DNA of 55,751 nucleotides from an uncultured Clostridia bacterium (GCA_947631945.1 CANRNI010000015.1:1-55751); one strand, 5' to 3'; counted from the first letter of the stretch, positions 28,578 to 38,459 are shown. Numbers and translations are program-made. The notes: generated by a model not told the origin, from the letters alone.

Positions 28578-28703
28578 TTATAATCAACTCCGCAATAAAA
28601 ATATTGTATTCCGATTTGTTTCTATTTATTATCTATATATTATAGTATTATCGTTTTGAATATTTTTTCCAAAACAGAAAAATAAGTAAAAAATATCACA
28701 CTC

Positions 28704-28740
28704 ATTCAATCAGTTTTTCCCTAAGTACCTCTGATTGAAT
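28704..28740 (-). terminator. Hairpin between recG and fhs
   Basis: Perfect 10-bp arms ATTCAATCAG / CTGATTGAAT with a 17-nt loop. On the minus strand it is followed by GAGTGTGATATTTTTTAC. It would end recG transcripts before fhs. The stretch 28578-28800 holds nothing else I can support; no T-box was found. Confidence 0.45.
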
Positions 28741-28801
28741 CCTATGCGTAAATTGTTCAGCCAAAATTTTGTCAGATTTCACATAAATTTCAAGAGAACA
28801 A

Positions 28802-30838
28802 CTAATTTATCCCCGCGCCGCCGAATTTTCCGAACATCGTTTTTACTGCGGCTTTAAGCGTTATATGCTCGGGCAGCAAAAGCTCGGGGTCGGCGACAAG
28901 TATATTTTTTGCCTGCTTTTGCGCGGCATAGAGAATATTTGTATCTGTAACTATATTTGCAAGACGCAGTTCTGGAAGTCCGTGCTGACGCGAACCCAAG
29001 AAATCGCCGGGGCCTCGCTGTTTTAAATCCTCCTCGGCAATTTTAAAACCGTCCGTAGTATCGCACATAACTTTCATTCTTTTCCGCGCTTCCTCATTCT
29101 GCGCGTCGGTAACAAGAACGCAGGTGGATTTAAACTTCCCTCTCCCGATTCTTCCCCTTAACTGGTGAAGCTGTGAAAGCCCGAATCTTTCGGAGTTTTC
29201 TATTATCATAACAGCGGCGTTAGGCACGTCTATCCCAACCTCCACAACGACGGTAGCGACAAGAAGCTGAATTTTGCCCGACGCGAAATCGCGCATGACT
29301 TCATCCTTCTGTTTAGGCTTCATCTTTCCGTGAAGAAGTCCGACGCTGTATGATGAAAAAACCTCTTTGCTCAAATATTCGGCGTATTCCTGCGCCGGAA
29401 CAAGCTCCGTTTCGCCCTCCTCCACAAGAGGACATATAATATATCCCTGCCGTCCTTCGTCGAGGTGCTTTTTTATAAATTTATAAAGGCGGTTATGATA
29501 ATCCGCAGTCACACAATACGTCGCGACAGGCTGTCTGCCCTTGGGCAACTCGTCGATTACGGAAATATCGAGGTCCCCGTATATGATAAGACCGAGCGTC
29601 CTCGGTATGGGCGTGGCGGACATTACAAGAGTATGAGGGTTTAATCCCTTTTGCGAAAGAGCCGCTCTCTGCTTTACTCCGAAACGGTGCTGCTCGTCCG
29701 TTATAACAAAACCGAGCTTATTAAACGCAACGTCCCCGCTTATGACCGCGTGAGTTCCTATTACAAGGTCTATGCTTCCGTCGGCAAGACCTTTTTTTAT
29801 GAGTTTTTTCTGCGACGCTTTTACCGAGCCTGTCAAAAGAGCGATATTTATTCTGTCTCCGAACAGCTTTGACAGCGAAGCAAGATGCTGCTCCGCAAGT
29901 ACCTCCGTAGGAGCCATAAGCGCGCATTGATAGCCGTTTTTTACCGTGTTGTAAATCAGCGCGGCAGCTACGGTGGTTTTTCCCGAACCGACGTCTCCCT
30001 GAAGCAGTCTGTTCATAGGACGGGAAAGCTTCATATCTTTTATACATTCCTCTATACAGCGCTTCTGCGCGTCGGTCGGTCTGTACGGAAGCATTTTATA
30101 AAATTCGGACGAACAGTCGTTCAAAACACGTACGGAAGTATTTCTTCTGCCACTCTCTCTTAAAAGCAAAAGACCGAGCTGCATATTGAGAAGCTCCTCA
30201 AAAATCAAACGTCTTTTAGCCAGACGCAGCGCCTCGTCATTTTCGGGGAAATGCATATTGAAAAGAGCTTCTTCCCTGCCCATAAGCCTGTATTTTTTAA
30301 TTATATATTCGGGGAGAGATTCGGATATATTACCCTTTAGCGACGTAAAGGCGTTCCGCGTTACTGCCTCGATTTTTCTGCTTGTGAGCTTTTCCGTCTG
30401 ACGGTAAACGGGGTGGATTTTATCGTTATCCGCAACCTTGACAAAACGCGGCGAAAGCATTTCTATCCCGCCTATGACAGACTGATTTATTTTTCCGAAA
30501 AATAAATATTCCTCGTCCTCAAAAAGCTGATTCACTATATACTTATTGTTAAAAAAGGTGAGCATTAAAACGCCGTCGCCGTCGGTAGCCGCCGCTTTGA
30601 AAATCATACCGCCGTTTTTGGTTCTGCCGCCTACGGGAGCGTTTATTACGCGGGCTTTAATACAGCACCTTTTGTCGTAAGGCGCTTGGGAAATGGGGAT
30701 AATTTTGCTCCAATCCTCATAATCTCTCGGAAAATTATATAATAAATCACAGACAACACCGATACCGAGCTTGTTAAGCTTCTCGGCAACGGCGCTGCCC
30801 ACGCCCTTTACGTATTTTACGTCGGTAGATAAATCCAT
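28802..30838 (-). CDS. recG: ATP-dependent DNA helicase RecG
   Basis: 678 aa helicase that reverses stalled replication forks and migrates Holliday junctions. The N-terminal wedge/OB region includes DVKYVKGVG and YNFPRDYEDW. The helicase core has LLQGDVGSGKTTVAA (Walker A), VITDEQHRFG (DEQH box), MSATPIPRTLGL and VVEVGIDVPNAAVMIIENSERFGLSQLHQLRGRIGRG. The C-terminal wedge-contact block is QRGPGDFLGSRQHGLPELRLAN. The start at 30838 is chosen because the frame further upstream runs into TTGACAATGTACAA repeats (coding SIVHCQLYIVHCQ) and length and alignment fit. The ribosome-binding site is weak. Confidence 0.95.
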   Translation of the reverse strand: MDLSTDVKYVKGVGSAVAEKLNKLGIGVVCDLLYNFPRDYEDWSKIIPISQAPYDKRCCIKARVINAPVGGRTKNGGMIFKAAATDGDGVLMLTFFNNKYIVNQLFEDEEYLFFGKINQSVIGGIEMLSPRFVKVADNDKIHPVYRQTEKLTSRKIEAVTRNAFTSLKGNISESLPEYIIKKYRLMGREEALFNMHFPENDEALRLAKRRLIFEELLNMQLGLLLLRESGRRNTSVRVLNDCSSEFYKMLPYRPTDAQKRCIEECIKDMKLSRPMNRLLQGDVGSGKTTVAAALIYNTVKNGYQCALMAPTEVLAEQHLASLSKLFGDRINIALLTGSVKASQKKLIKKGLADGSIDLVIGTHAVISGDVAFNKLGFVITDEQHRFGVKQRAALSQKGLNPHTLVMSATPIPRTLGLIIYGDLDISVIDELPKGRQPVATYCVTADYHNRLYKFIKKHLDEGRQGYIICPLVEEGETELVPAQEYAEYLSKEVFSSYSVGLLHGKMKPKQKDEVMRDFASGKIQLLVATVVVEVGIDVPNAAVMIIENSERFGLSQLHQLRGRIGRGKFKSTCVLVTDAQNEEARKRMKVMCDTTDGFKIAEEDLKQRGPGDFLGSRQHGLPELRLANIVTDTNILYAAQKQAKNILVADPELLLPEHITLKAAVKTMFGKFGGAGIN

Positions 30839-30842
30839 AACT

Positions 30843-31100
30843 CTGAGCTGCAACGCGAATTGACAATGTACAATGTACAATTGACAATGTACAATTGACA
30901 ATTCGGTTTGTCAATAAAGTAAATTTAATCGAATTAGGAATGATGAATTATAAATTATCGGAAGCAAAAAAGACTTAATTATATGTGAATTTAAAAATAC
31001 TTTAATTAAAGACGCGAAGCGTCTACCGATAATTCCTAATTCCTAATTCCTAATTCCTAATTATTGTTTAACAACGTATAATTGTCAATTGTCAATTGCT
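30843..31100. repeat. Short AT-rich dispersed repeats between cysK and recG
   Basis: No gene. It contains several copies of a partly palindromic TTGACAATGTACAA unit (30858-30902), a tandem run of ATTCCTA (about 31032-31061), and CAATTGTCAATTG-type units (31080-31105) that run into the end of cysK. The same units recur at 45160-45226 and 47587-47627. Confidence 0.7.
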
Positions 31101-32067
31101 AATTGTTAAACAGTTCCGTAGAAAGATATTTTTCTCCCGAATCGGGAAGAAGAACAACAATATTTTTATTTTTGTTTTCGGGCATCATTGCAATCGTTGA
31201 AGCGGCGAAAAGAGCGGCTCCCGATGATATCCCGACCAAAAGTCCCTCGGTTGCCGCGGCTGCTCTCGCCGCGTTGTACGCCTGTTCCGAAGTTACGTCG
31301 ATGATATCGTCCACAACGCTCATATCAAGGTTTTTCGGGATAAAATTCGCGCCTATTCCCTGCAAGCCGTGAGGAGCGGGACTGCCTCCCTTTAGCACAG
31401 GCGAGTCCTTAGGCTCCACGGCGATTATTTTAATTCTGTCATTAAACGCCTTGAGAGTAGCTCCCACACCGCTCAAGGTGCCTCCCGTACCCACTCCGGC
31501 CACGAAATAATTTATTCTGCCGTAGGTATCGTGAAGAATCTCCTGAGCCGTCGTTATCTTATGGATATTCGGGTTCGCCGGATTGGTAAACTGCGACGGG
31601 ATATACGCGTTTTCATATTCGGCGGCAAGCTCGTTCGCCTTATCTATGGCTCCCTGCATACCCTTTTCCTTGGGAGTGAGCACGACCTCGGCGGAAAGCG
31701 CCTTCAAAAGCTTTATTCGCTCCTCGGACATATTTTCAGGCATGGTTATAATGAGCTTATATCCCTTTATTACGGCCGCGAACGCAAGCCCTATACCGGT
31801 ATTTCCGCTCGTAGGCTCTATTATTACGGAGCCTTCTTTAAGCAGCTCTTTTTTCTCCGCGTCCTCAATAAGAGCCGCTCCGACTCTGTCCTTAACGGAG
31901 CCGAGAGGATTAAAATATTCGAGCTTTGCTATTATTTTGCCGTAAAGACCTTCCGCTTTTTCAAACCTGCTCATTCTCAGCATCGGAGTTTTTCCGACTA
32001 AATCAAGAAGGCTTTCAGCGATATATTCTTTCGGTTTAAAACCGAAGCCGTAAGTAAATTCTCCCAT
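31099..32067 (-). CDS. cysK: Cysteine synthase A (O-acetylserine sulfhydrylase)
   Basis: 322 aa fold-type II PLP enzyme making cysteine from O-acetylserine and sulfide. The PLP lysine is K59 in NPLGSVKDR. Also present are EPTSGNTGIGLAF, the SQFTNPANPNIH active-site loop, VAGVGTGGTLSGVG (phosphate-binding) and GISSGAALFAA. AAGGAGAAGAATC precedes the ATG. It follows uxaC by 34 nt on the same strand, so read-through from uxaC is possible though the functions are unrelated. No cysE is adjacent. Confidence 0.95.
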   Translation of the reverse strand: MGEFTYGFGFKPKEYIAESLLDLVGKTPMLRMSRFEKAEGLYGKIIAKLEYFNPLGSVKDRVGAALIEDAEKKELLKEGSVIIEPTSGNTGIGLAFAAVIKGYKLIITMPENMSEERIKLLKALSAEVVLTPKEKGMQGAIDKANELAAEYENAYIPSQFTNPANPNIHKITTAQEILHDTYGRINYFVAGVGTGGTLSGVGATLKAFNDRIKIIAVEPKDSPVLKGGSPAPHGLQGIGANFIPKNLDMSVVDDIIDVTSEQAYNAARAAAATEGLLVGISSGAALFAASTIAMMPENKNKNIVVLLPDSGEKYLSTELFNN

Positions 32068-32101
32068 GATTCTTCTCCTTAAATACGATTATATAATAAG
32101 A

Positions 32102-33499
32102 TTATATACCGAAATACTCTTTTGCGTTATAGAACGAAATGTTCTTTACGGTTTCGGCGAGGACGTCCTCATCATCGGGATATTCTCCGTTCTCGACCGT
32201 ATCGCCAATCAAATCGCACATAATTCTTCTGAAATACTCATGCCTCGGATATGAGAGGAACGACCTCGAATCGGTCACCATTCCAACAAATTTGCCGAGC
32301 ATACCGAGATTGCCAAGAGCTTTCATCTGTAGGCGCATACCGTCTATATTATCGTTGAACCACCACGCGGAACCGAATTGCAGCTTTGACGGCGCGTCCT
32401 CGTTCTGAAAATTGCCGAGCATAGCTCCGAGAACATAGTTATCCTTTGGATTAAGAGTGAAAAGAATAGTCTTGGGCAGGCTTTCCTCACAAGCGAGAGA
32501 ATCGAGAAACGCCGAGAGTCTCAGGGCTATTTCGCTGTCGCCTATCGAATCGTAGCCCGTATCGGCTCCTATTCTTTTAAACATAAGAGTATTGTTATTT
32601 CTTATGGCTCCGATGTGTATTTCCATAACCCAGCCGTTTTTATAATACTCCTTCGCGAGGAACCTCAAAAGCTCCGTTCTGTATTTATCTGCTTCCTTAG
32701 CAGTAAGACCTTCGCCGTTTCTGCCCTTTGCGAAAATCGCTTCAAGCTCTTTTTCGGAAGCTCTCGAGCAGGGGACGTAAACGAGAGCATGGTCGGTAGC
32801 GCGGCAGCCCATTTCCTTGAAAAAATCTATTCTTCCCTTGAGAGCGTCCTTGAGCTTTGAATAGGTATCTATCTTTACGCCGCAGGTTTTTTCAAGCGAT
32901 TCGAGCCACGGTACAAAAGACGGTGCTTCGATATTCAGCGCCTTATCGGGACGGAACGCGGGAATCACTCTGCATTTAAAGCTTTTGTCCTCGGCTATAA
33001 GCTTATGATATTCGAGAGTGTCGGCGGGGTCGTCGGTAGTGCATACGCAGACTACGTTTGAACGCTCAATAAGCTCCTTCGGTCTGAAACCGCCCGATTT
33101 TATTTTTGCATTCGCTTCATTCCATATGGCTTCGGCCGTTTTTGGCGAAAGAGGAGTGTCGATACCGAAATAACGCTGCAATTCAAGGTGTGTCCAATGA
33201 TAAAGAGGATTGCATATACAATAATTCATAACCTCGGACCACTTTAAAAACTTTTCGCGGTTTGAAGCGTCTCCTGTAATATATTTTTCCTCTATACCGC
33301 AGCTTCTCATGCCGCGCCATTTATAGTGATCGCCGGAGAGCCACAACTCGGTTATATCCTCGGGCTGCTTATTTTCATATATTTCCTTGGGCGAAAGATG
33401 ACAATGCCAGTCAAAAATCGGCGTATCCTTGCAGATATCATATAATTTTTTTGCCGTATCGGTCGAAAGCAGAAAATCATCGTCCATAAAATTTTTCAT
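32102..33499 (-). CDS. uxaC: Glucuronate (uronate) isomerase
   Basis: 465 aa amidohydrolase-superfamily isomerase converting D-glucuronate to D-fructuronate (and galacturonate to tagaturonate). It shows FDWHCHLSPKEI (metal-binding H32 and H34), ELWLSGDHYKWRGMRSCGI, VVCVCTTDDPADTLEYH, MEIHIGAIRNNNT and GMVTDSRSFLSYPRHEYFRRI. Length is usual. GGGAGGAAT lies upstream of the start, with a promoter at 33551-33578. Other hexuronate genes (uxuA, uxaB, kdgK) are not in the window. Confidence 0.95.
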   Translation of the reverse strand: MKNFMDDDFLLSTDTAKKLYDICKDTPIFDWHCHLSPKEIYENKQPEDITELWLSGDHYKWRGMRSCGIEEKYITGDASNREKFLKWSEVMNYCICNPLYHWTHLELQRYFGIDTPLSPKTAEAIWNEANAKIKSGGFRPKELIERSNVVCVCTTDDPADTLEYHKLIAEDKSFKCRVIPAFRPDKALNIEAPSFVPWLESLEKTCGVKIDTYSKLKDALKGRIDFFKEMGCRATDHALVYVPCSRASEKELEAIFAKGRNGEGLTAKEADKYRTELLRFLAKEYYKNGWVMEIHIGAIRNNNTLMFKRIGADTGYDSIGDSEIALRLSAFLDSLACEESLPKTILFTLNPKDNYVLGAMLGNFQNEDAPSKLQFGSAWWFNDNIDGMRLQMKALGNLGMLGKFVGMVTDSRSFLSYPRHEYFRRIMCDLIGDTVENGEYPDDEDVLAETVKNISFYNAKEYFGI

Positions 33500-33550
33500 A
33501 TATAATCAATTCCTCCCGTAAATTTCCATTCTCATGTAAATTTCTTCTTA

Positions 33551-33578
33551 ATTATAGCACAACGAAACAAAATATCAA
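33551..33578 (-). promoter_or_regulatory. Sigma-A type promoter for uxaC
   Basis: On the minus strand TTGATA and TATAAT have a 16-nt spacer, about 50 nt before the uxaC start. Confidence 0.65.
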
Positions 33579-33628
33579 CCGTTTAAATATAAAAAAACTC
33601 TCCGCTTATTTTTTGTTTCACCTCGCAC

Positions 33629-33663
33629 TTGTGACAATTTTTTCGCCTTGGTTGATTTATAAT
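33629..33663 (+). promoter_or_regulatory. spoIIGp: Candidate spoIIG promoter with wide spacer
   Basis: TATAAT (33658-33663) is preceded by TTGTGACA, placing a -35-like box 21-23 nt away rather than 17. In B. subtilis the Spo0A-activated spoIIG promoter also has an unusually long 22-nt spacer. No convincing Spo0A box (TGTCGAA) was found, so this is tentative. Confidence 0.35.
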
Positions 33664-33703
33664 TTTTACGCACAATGACCGCAAGTAATAAAAACGCCGT
33701 TTA

Positions 33704-33878
33704 TAGGCAATACCGCACAATTAGCGGCTACCTCCTTTGCCGCGCATCTGTACCGATATTTTCCGTCATTTTTGCCAAAAGCTCCTTGAAATACGCCAGT
33801 ATTCCTGCGTCACTTTTGTCAATCTGACGAAAAATCTCATGGCACATCTGCACGACAATAATTATGCGGTATTGCCTA
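33704..33878 (+). repeat. Palindromic MITE, type A arms (copy 4), in the spoIIGA leader
   Basis: 175 bp with ends TAGGCAATACCGCA...TGCGGTATTGCCTA. The outermost base pair differs from other copies, but both ends changed together. Only 33 bp separate it from the spoIIGA start, so the promoter must lie upstream of, or inside, the element. Confidence 0.9.
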
Positions 33879-33911
33879 TAGTTTTCGGTATAAAAAAGAT
33901 TGGGTGAAAAA

Positions 33912-34787
33912 GTGAAACAGGTAATTTACATTGACGTTCTTATTGCTCTCAACATAATAATAACGTTTCTTTTACTGCTCGCGTCGTCAAAAATCATGAA
34001 AACGTCCCCGTCGGCAGGCAGACTTCTGTTAGGCTCCGTTCTCGGCGGAGCGTCGTCGCTTATAATTCTCGCGCCCGACGTCGGTTTTATCCTTTCTCTC
34101 GTTACAAAACTGCTTTTTTCGGTCATTATAGTCGTTTCGGTCTATAATTCAAGGAACATAAAAACAATATTGACGCAAGCCGGAGTTTTTTTCGCCGTAA
34201 GCTTCCTGTTCGCGGGAATAATGCTTTTCGCAAGCTCGCTTCCGGGGATTTCAATAATTCGGTACAACAACGGAGCTGTCTACATAAATCTGTCGTTTTT
34301 CTCTCTCACGGCCGCCTGCGTTTTATGCTACGCCGTAACCTGCATACTCGCGAAAGTGACTAAAAGAAAATCTGTCGGCGAAGATTCATTTTCAATAAAA
34401 ATAATTTCAGGCGAAAAGACGGTAACGGGGCGTGCTTTTCTTGATACGGGAAACGCTCTTTCCGACCCGTTTTCGGGAGAAGCCGTAATAATTGCCGAAA
34501 AAAATTTTATAAAGGACGTTTTACCGCCAGACGTGAGCTTATGGCTTGACGGCGGCGGCGATAAATGCGAAAAGGTGCGCCTTGTACCTTTTTCCTCGGT
34601 AGGAAATTCCGGGCTTATGCCCGCATTTAAAGCGGACAAAATAATAATATCCGACACCAAAAACGAATATATTATAAAAAACGCGGAAATCGCTGTGAGC
34701 AGCGGAAGCATTCCCGACGCGCTTCTGCCGCCCGAAATTCTGACTAATACCGAAAGGAGCAATAAACATGACAAGATTTACAAATAA
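33912..34787 (+). CDS. spoIIGA: Sigma-E processing peptidase SpoIIGA
   Basis: 291 aa sporulation aspartic protease that cleaves the pro-sequence of SigE at the septum. Five or so membrane segments occupy residues ~5-148. The cytoplasmic protease domain follows, with [14 protein letters not shown] carrying the catalytic Asp (D178). RLVPFSSVG and [10 protein letters not shown] are typical of the family end. I place the start at the GTG (33912) because GGGTG lies 4-5 nt before it; a TTG at 33900 is in frame but has no site. The gene overlaps sigE by 20 nt, so the two are coupled. A MITE lies in its leader. Confidence 0.92.
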   Translation: MKQVIYIDVLIALNIIITFLLLLASSKIMKTSPSAGRLLLGSVLGGASSLIILAPDVGFILSLVTKLLFSVIIVVSVYNSRNIKTILTQAGVFFAVSFLFAGIMLFASSLPGISIIRYNNGAVYINLSFFSLTAACVLCYAVTCILAKVTKRKSVGEDSFSIKIISGEKTVTGRAFLDTGNALSDPFSGEAVIIAEKNFIKDVLPPDVSLWLDGGGDKCEKVRLVPFSSVGNSGLMPAFKADKIIISDTKNEYIIKNAEIAVSSGSIPDALLPPEILTNTERSNKHDKIYK

Positions 34788-35493
34788 CTGTATATCATCT
34801 GTAAAAAAAATTATATTAAAAATAAAATTAAAGCTCGGAACAGACGGAATATTTTATGTGAACGGTCCCGCGACGCTTCCGCCGCCACTAAAAAAGAAAG
34901 AAGAGGAGGAATGTCTGAACAGAATCGCTTCGGGCGATTATTCCGCGAGGGAAATACTGATAACACATAACCTGCGTCTTGTGGTTTACATAGCCAAAAA
35001 ATTTGAAAATACGGGCATAGGCGTTGAGGATCTCGTTTCAATAGGCACAATAGGTCTTATCAAGGCGGTAAATACGTTTTGTCCCGAAAAAAATATAAAG
35101 CTGGCGACATACGCCAGCCGATGCATTGAAAACGAAATACTTATGTATCTGCGCAAAACGAGCAACAGAAAAGCGGAAATATCATTTGACGAGCCTCTGA
35201 ATACGGACAGAGACGGTAACGAGCTGCTGCTGTCGGACGTCCTTGCGGAGGACGCTGACAGCGTCAACGCCGATATCGAATACGAGGACGAAAAACGCCT
35301 TCTCCATTCGGTGGTGGATAAACTGAGCGACCGGGAAAAGCTTATAATAAATATGCGCTTCGGCATAGACGGCGAAGACGAACATACCCAAAAAGAGGTA
35401 GCCGATTTGCTCGGAATATCGCAAAGCTATATTTCACGCCTTGAAAAACGCATAATTTCAAGAATAAAGAGAGAAATGGAAAAAGCTATGTAA
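34768..35493 (+). CDS. sigE: Sporulation sigma factor SigE (mother cell)
   Basis: 241 aa sigma-70 family factor for early mother-cell transcription, made as an inactive pro-protein. The N-terminal ~28 residues are the basic/hydrophobic pro-sequence, with the junction near [13 protein letters not shown]. Region 2 includes [20 protein letters not shown] and [17 protein letters not shown]. Region 4 includes [23 protein letters not shown] (helix-turn-helix). Activation by SpoIIGA is expected from the overlapping gene. In many Clostridia sigG follows directly; here the next gene is the convergent rpe, so sigG must lie elsewhere. Confidence 0.96.
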   Translation: MTRFTNNCISSVKKIILKIKLKLGTDGIFYVNGPATLPPPLKKKEEEECLNRIASGDYSAREILITHNLRLVVYIAKKFENTGIGVEDLVSIGTIGLIKAVNTFCPEKNIKLATYASRCIENEILMYLRKTSNRKAEISFDEPLNTDRDGNELLLSDVLAEDADSVNADIEYEDEKRLLHSVVDKLSDREKLIINMRFGIDGEDEHTQKEVADLLGISQSYISRLEKRIISRIKREMEKAM

Positions 35494-35570
35494 GGAAAAA
35501 CGCGGAGCGTCTGCCGACAATTTCTCACTTCCGATTTCTATATCAATTTCTATATCACACTAATAAAGCG

Positions 35571-36215
35571 TCAGACGGTCTTTAAAAGCTCCACGGCGGA
35601 TTTTCTGTCGTCCGCTTTGAATATATAGCTTCCGGCGACGAGTATGTCGGCGCCGTTTTTGACAGCTTCGGCTGCGGTTCTGTCGTCTATTCCCCCATCG
35701 ACCTGAATATGTGTTTTCAGTTTTCTTTTTGATATTTCTTCTCTTACTTCTTTCACCTTGGGCATAGTTTCACTCATGAAGGACTGTCCGCCGAAGCCCG
35801 GCTCAACGGTCATCACAAGAACCATGTAAAGGCTGTCAAGATATGGAAAAACAACGTCCGCGGGAGTTGACGGCCTTATTGCGACGGCAGGCTTGCAGCC
35901 GGCGGATTTAATTTTATTTATCGTTGCCGCGACGTCGGTTGATGCTTCGGCGTGAAACGTAATTATATCCGCCCCCGCCGACGCGAAGTCGTCTATATAT
36001 CTTATTGGTTCTTCTATCATAAGATGAACGTCAAACGGCAAAGAGGTTTTCCCTTTTAAGCATCTTATAACAGGTGCGCCGAGCGTTATATTCGGGACGA
36101 AAATGCCGTCCATAACGTCGATATGGACAAGCTCGGCTCCCGCTTCTTCTATGGATTTTATTTCTTCGCCGAGCTTTGAAAAATCGCTCGCGAGTATTGA
36201 CGGCGATATAAGCAT
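35571..36215 (-). CDS. rpe: Ribulose-phosphate 3-epimerase
   Basis: 214 aa (beta/alpha)8 barrel interconverting ribulose-5-P and xylulose-5-P. It shows ISPSILASDFSKLGEEI, VHIDVMDGIFVPNITLG (metal ligands H and D), DVHLMIEEP, MTVEPGFGGQSFM and QVDGGIDDRTA. AAGGAGTATTTAT precedes the ATG. It is convergent with sigE; the 77 nt between them hold a short inverted pair (CGTCTG/CAGACG) that could serve as a weak terminator. Confidence 0.95.
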   Translation of the reverse strand: MLISPSILASDFSKLGEEIKSIEEAGAELVHIDVMDGIFVPNITLGAPVIRCLKGKTSLPFDVHLMIEEPIRYIDDFASAGADIITFHAEASTDVAATINKIKSAGCKPAVAIRPSTPADVVFPYLDSLYMVLVMTVEPGFGGQSFMSETMPKVKEVREEISKRKLKTHIQVDGGIDDRTAAEAVKNGADILVAGSYIFKADDRKSAVELLKTV

Positions 36216-36249
36216 ATAAATACTCCTTTATCCCTTGTTTTTATGTTTT

Positions 36250-36267
36250 AAGGAAACACTGATTAAA
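36250..36267 (+). repeat. Solo end of a type B MITE
   Basis: AAGGAAACACTGATTAAA matches the outer 18 bases of the type B arms. No core or opposite end follows, so this is a truncated relic between cotH and rpe. Confidence 0.6.
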
Positions 36268-36295
36268 AGAAGTTTACTTTACCTACAAATTGGCA

Positions 36296-38287
36296 TTAAT
36301 TAAAAAACAGATCAGCGATTTTTTGAAAAAAGCTTATCAACAAAGAATATATACGCCGAAGAAAGCTTTGGATTTTATTTGTATTCGCCCACTGCGCGTA
36401 CAACGCCGTGTCGCCATTTACGGTAATTTCATCTCCCGCTTTATAAAGCGTTCCGTCACCGTCGGGAGTTTCCGACCAGCCGAGGAAAACCGCGTTTTTA
36501 TCTGACGCGGCGGGCGCTTCGGCTACAACCGCCGTATCGCCCGATTTGTATAGAACGTTATCCCTTACAAGCTTTGCAGCGTACTTGCCTCCGTCGTATG
36601 TTACAAAATAAGTGTCGGGAGAATAAGCATTTGACAGAAAAGCGTATCTTGCGTCAACATAATTTCTTATAACGTTAACATGGTTCATATAGTTCGCGTT
36701 TATTGCTCCGGAATCCGCTGTGCCGAAGATATTCCACCTCACCGCGTTCATCGCCGCAGACATACTTAAATAGCCGCTGTAAAGGTCAATGTTATCCTTG
36801 AAAGCGTCAATAAGTCCTTTTATATCACCGTTCCAGATTTTTCTGACCGCATCTCTGAAATCGCTGTGGAAAAACGCCTGAGCGAGAAGCGAATTTTTGC
36901 TTTCATTGTGATTTCCTATAAAACAGGTCTGTATGTAAAGCAGATTGGGGTCGGCAACGTTGGGAACGTGATTTATAAGCTCGTTTTGCATAGCCGTTCC
37001 GAAAGAAAGGTCATAGTCCCAGAGCGGACCGGCAACAAGCTTTCCGCCTATATCCTTGTAAAGATAAAAGCTTGAGCTGCATCCGTCAAAATTCGCGCCG
37101 AACTCATTCATAACATACATTCGCGCGAGAGATTCGATATCAATATAATCGGAATAATGCTTACCCGAAGAGTTATATCCCGTTGGAGAGTAAAGAGCGT
37201 TTTCAAACTCCTGATAATATGAGTTTATGTATTCGACCTGAGCCTTTGAAGCGTATTCGGGAGATTTTACAACTACAGGCTGTCCTATTTTCGTTATAAA
37301 GCCTGATGGCTCGTTTACATATCTGTAAATTTTTTCAAGCTCGAGAAGATATCCGCCCGTGATATTTTCCGGGTTTTTCGGTATATCGGCGTATTTTATT
37401 TTATTCCAGTCGCGCGAATTTTGGGAGCCTTTGAGAGCGAATGAGTCAAGGTCTTTGCCGTTGATATCCTCCGTCGCGCCCTCAAGGTCAAAAATATCGA
37501 CGCGGTTTTTACCGACTTCAACCTTTTCCGTCAGCATATAAACGCCCTCATAACAGCCGTTTATATACATATTGAGCTGAACGGTATCGGAGGTGGTATC
37601 TACTCCTATATCCCGTGACAGGCCGTACGCAAGCTCGTTTCTTATCATAGTCGCGTCCGAAGCGTTTGCAAGGAGACACCATTTTTTGCTCTTACCCATT
37701 CCGAAAAGGTCTGTTTTTTCATCAAGCTTGATATTATAGGGCTTCTTTTCAAGGTTCCAAGTGCTGTTGCCCCTGCCCTTGATGTACTCGAGCTTCCCGT
37801 TATACTGTACTCCGCCGTTATCGCTGACAATAAGTATCGTCCCCGGCTCCTTATACTCCTTATCGGCGTGAACGGAAGAAAGCGAGCCCGATTCTGTATT
37901 GATATAAACAGAACCTATACCCGAACCTTTCATCACGACAAGGCTGTATGTATTTTCACCGCAGACGATGCTGTATTCGCCGCAGGAAGAAAAAACGTCG
38001 GTTTTTTCACCGTTTACAAGCTCCCTGCCGCCGCACGTTACTTTTCCGTCGGCTATAAAGCTTATTTCCAAATTTTCGGTATCGCACTCATTCGGAATAA
38101 ACATATAATACTTGCCGTTATTGCCGTTTTTGAACCATTTTACAGTACCGAGCGAAGAATCGGCGGAGCCATAAGTCTTTATGCCGAAAGACTCAATGCC
38201 GCCGGACGCGGACGCGGTCAAACATAACAGAATACCGATTGCAGCGACCGTGAATGCAATAAATAAAAGTCTCGCTGTTTTTTTCAT
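36296..38287 (-). CDS. Secreted CotH-kinase family protein with Listeria-Bacteroides repeat
   Basis: 663 aa. The start at 38287 has GGAGG 5 nt upstream and opens a signal peptide (MKKTARLLFIAF..., cleavage near ASA). After an N-terminal beta region (~25-135) comes the CotH domain (~140-560), with KGRGNSTWNLEKKPYNIKL, GKSKKWCLLANASDATMIRNELAY, a central NEFGANFDGCSSSFYLYKD and DYDLSFG. CotH of spore coats is an atypical protein kinase; extracellular bacterial homologues are often linked to large surface or cellulosomal proteins, and the substrate here is unknown. A Listeria-Bacteroides repeat follows (~565-635, FLGWSETPDGDGTLYKAGD...YAQW). The last 24 residues carry SFFQKIADLFF, the same tail as on the sialidase and repeat protein. 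It has its own promoter. Confidence 0.85.
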   Translation of the reverse strand: MKKTARLLFIAFTVAAIGILLCLTASASGGIESFGIKTYGSADSSLGTVKWFKNGNNGKYYMFIPNECDTENLEISFIADGKVTCGGRELVNGEKTDVFSSCGEYSIVCGENTYSLVVMKGSGIGSVYINTESGSLSSVHADKEYKEPGTILIVSDNGGVQYNGKLEYIKGRGNSTWNLEKKPYNIKLDEKTDLFGMGKSKKWCLLANASDATMIRNELAYGLSRDIGVDTTSDTVQLNMYINGCYEGVYMLTEKVEVGKNRVDIFDLEGATEDINGKDLDSFALKGSQNSRDWNKIKYADIPKNPENITGGYLLELEKIYRYVNEPSGFITKIGQPVVVKSPEYASKAQVEYINSYYQEFENALYSPTGYNSSGKHYSDYIDIESLARMYVMNEFGANFDGCSSSFYLYKDIGGKLVAGPLWDYDLSFGTAMQNELINHVPNVADPNLLYIQTCFIGNHNESKNSLLAQAFFHSDFRDAVRKIWNGDIKGLIDAFKDNIDLYSGYLSMSAAMNAVRWNIFGTADSGAINANYMNHVNVIRNYVDARYAFLSNAYSPDTYFVTYDGGKYAAKLVRDNVLYKSGDTAVVAEAPAASDKNAVFLGWSETPDGDGTLYKAGDEITVNGDTALYAQWANTNKIQSFLRRIYSLLISFFQKIADLFFN

Positions 38288-38342
38288 AAAATCCTCCAAA
38301 ATTTTTTACATCGTTTACCAAACGCATTGCCGTTTAACAAAC

Positions 38343-38371
38343 ATATTAAGTATATCATTATTTCAATTCAA
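38343..38371 (-). promoter_or_regulatory. Sigma-A type promoter for the CotH-family gene
   Basis: On the minus strand TTGAAT and TAATAT have a 17-nt spacer, about 55 nt before the start. Confidence 0.55.
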
Positions 38372-38459
38372 ATTCAATACTTAATTTACCGAGATTAAAA
38401 CACTCTTATAAAAATTTTTTGCCATTTCTAAAAAAAAATGCAAGCCTTCGGTTTTACAC

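Noticed and set aside
28578-28800. T-box or histidine attenuator before the fhs-his operon
   Set aside because: No T-box sequence, specifier hairpin or His-codon leader peptide was found in the stretch; only one hairpin that suits a recG terminator.
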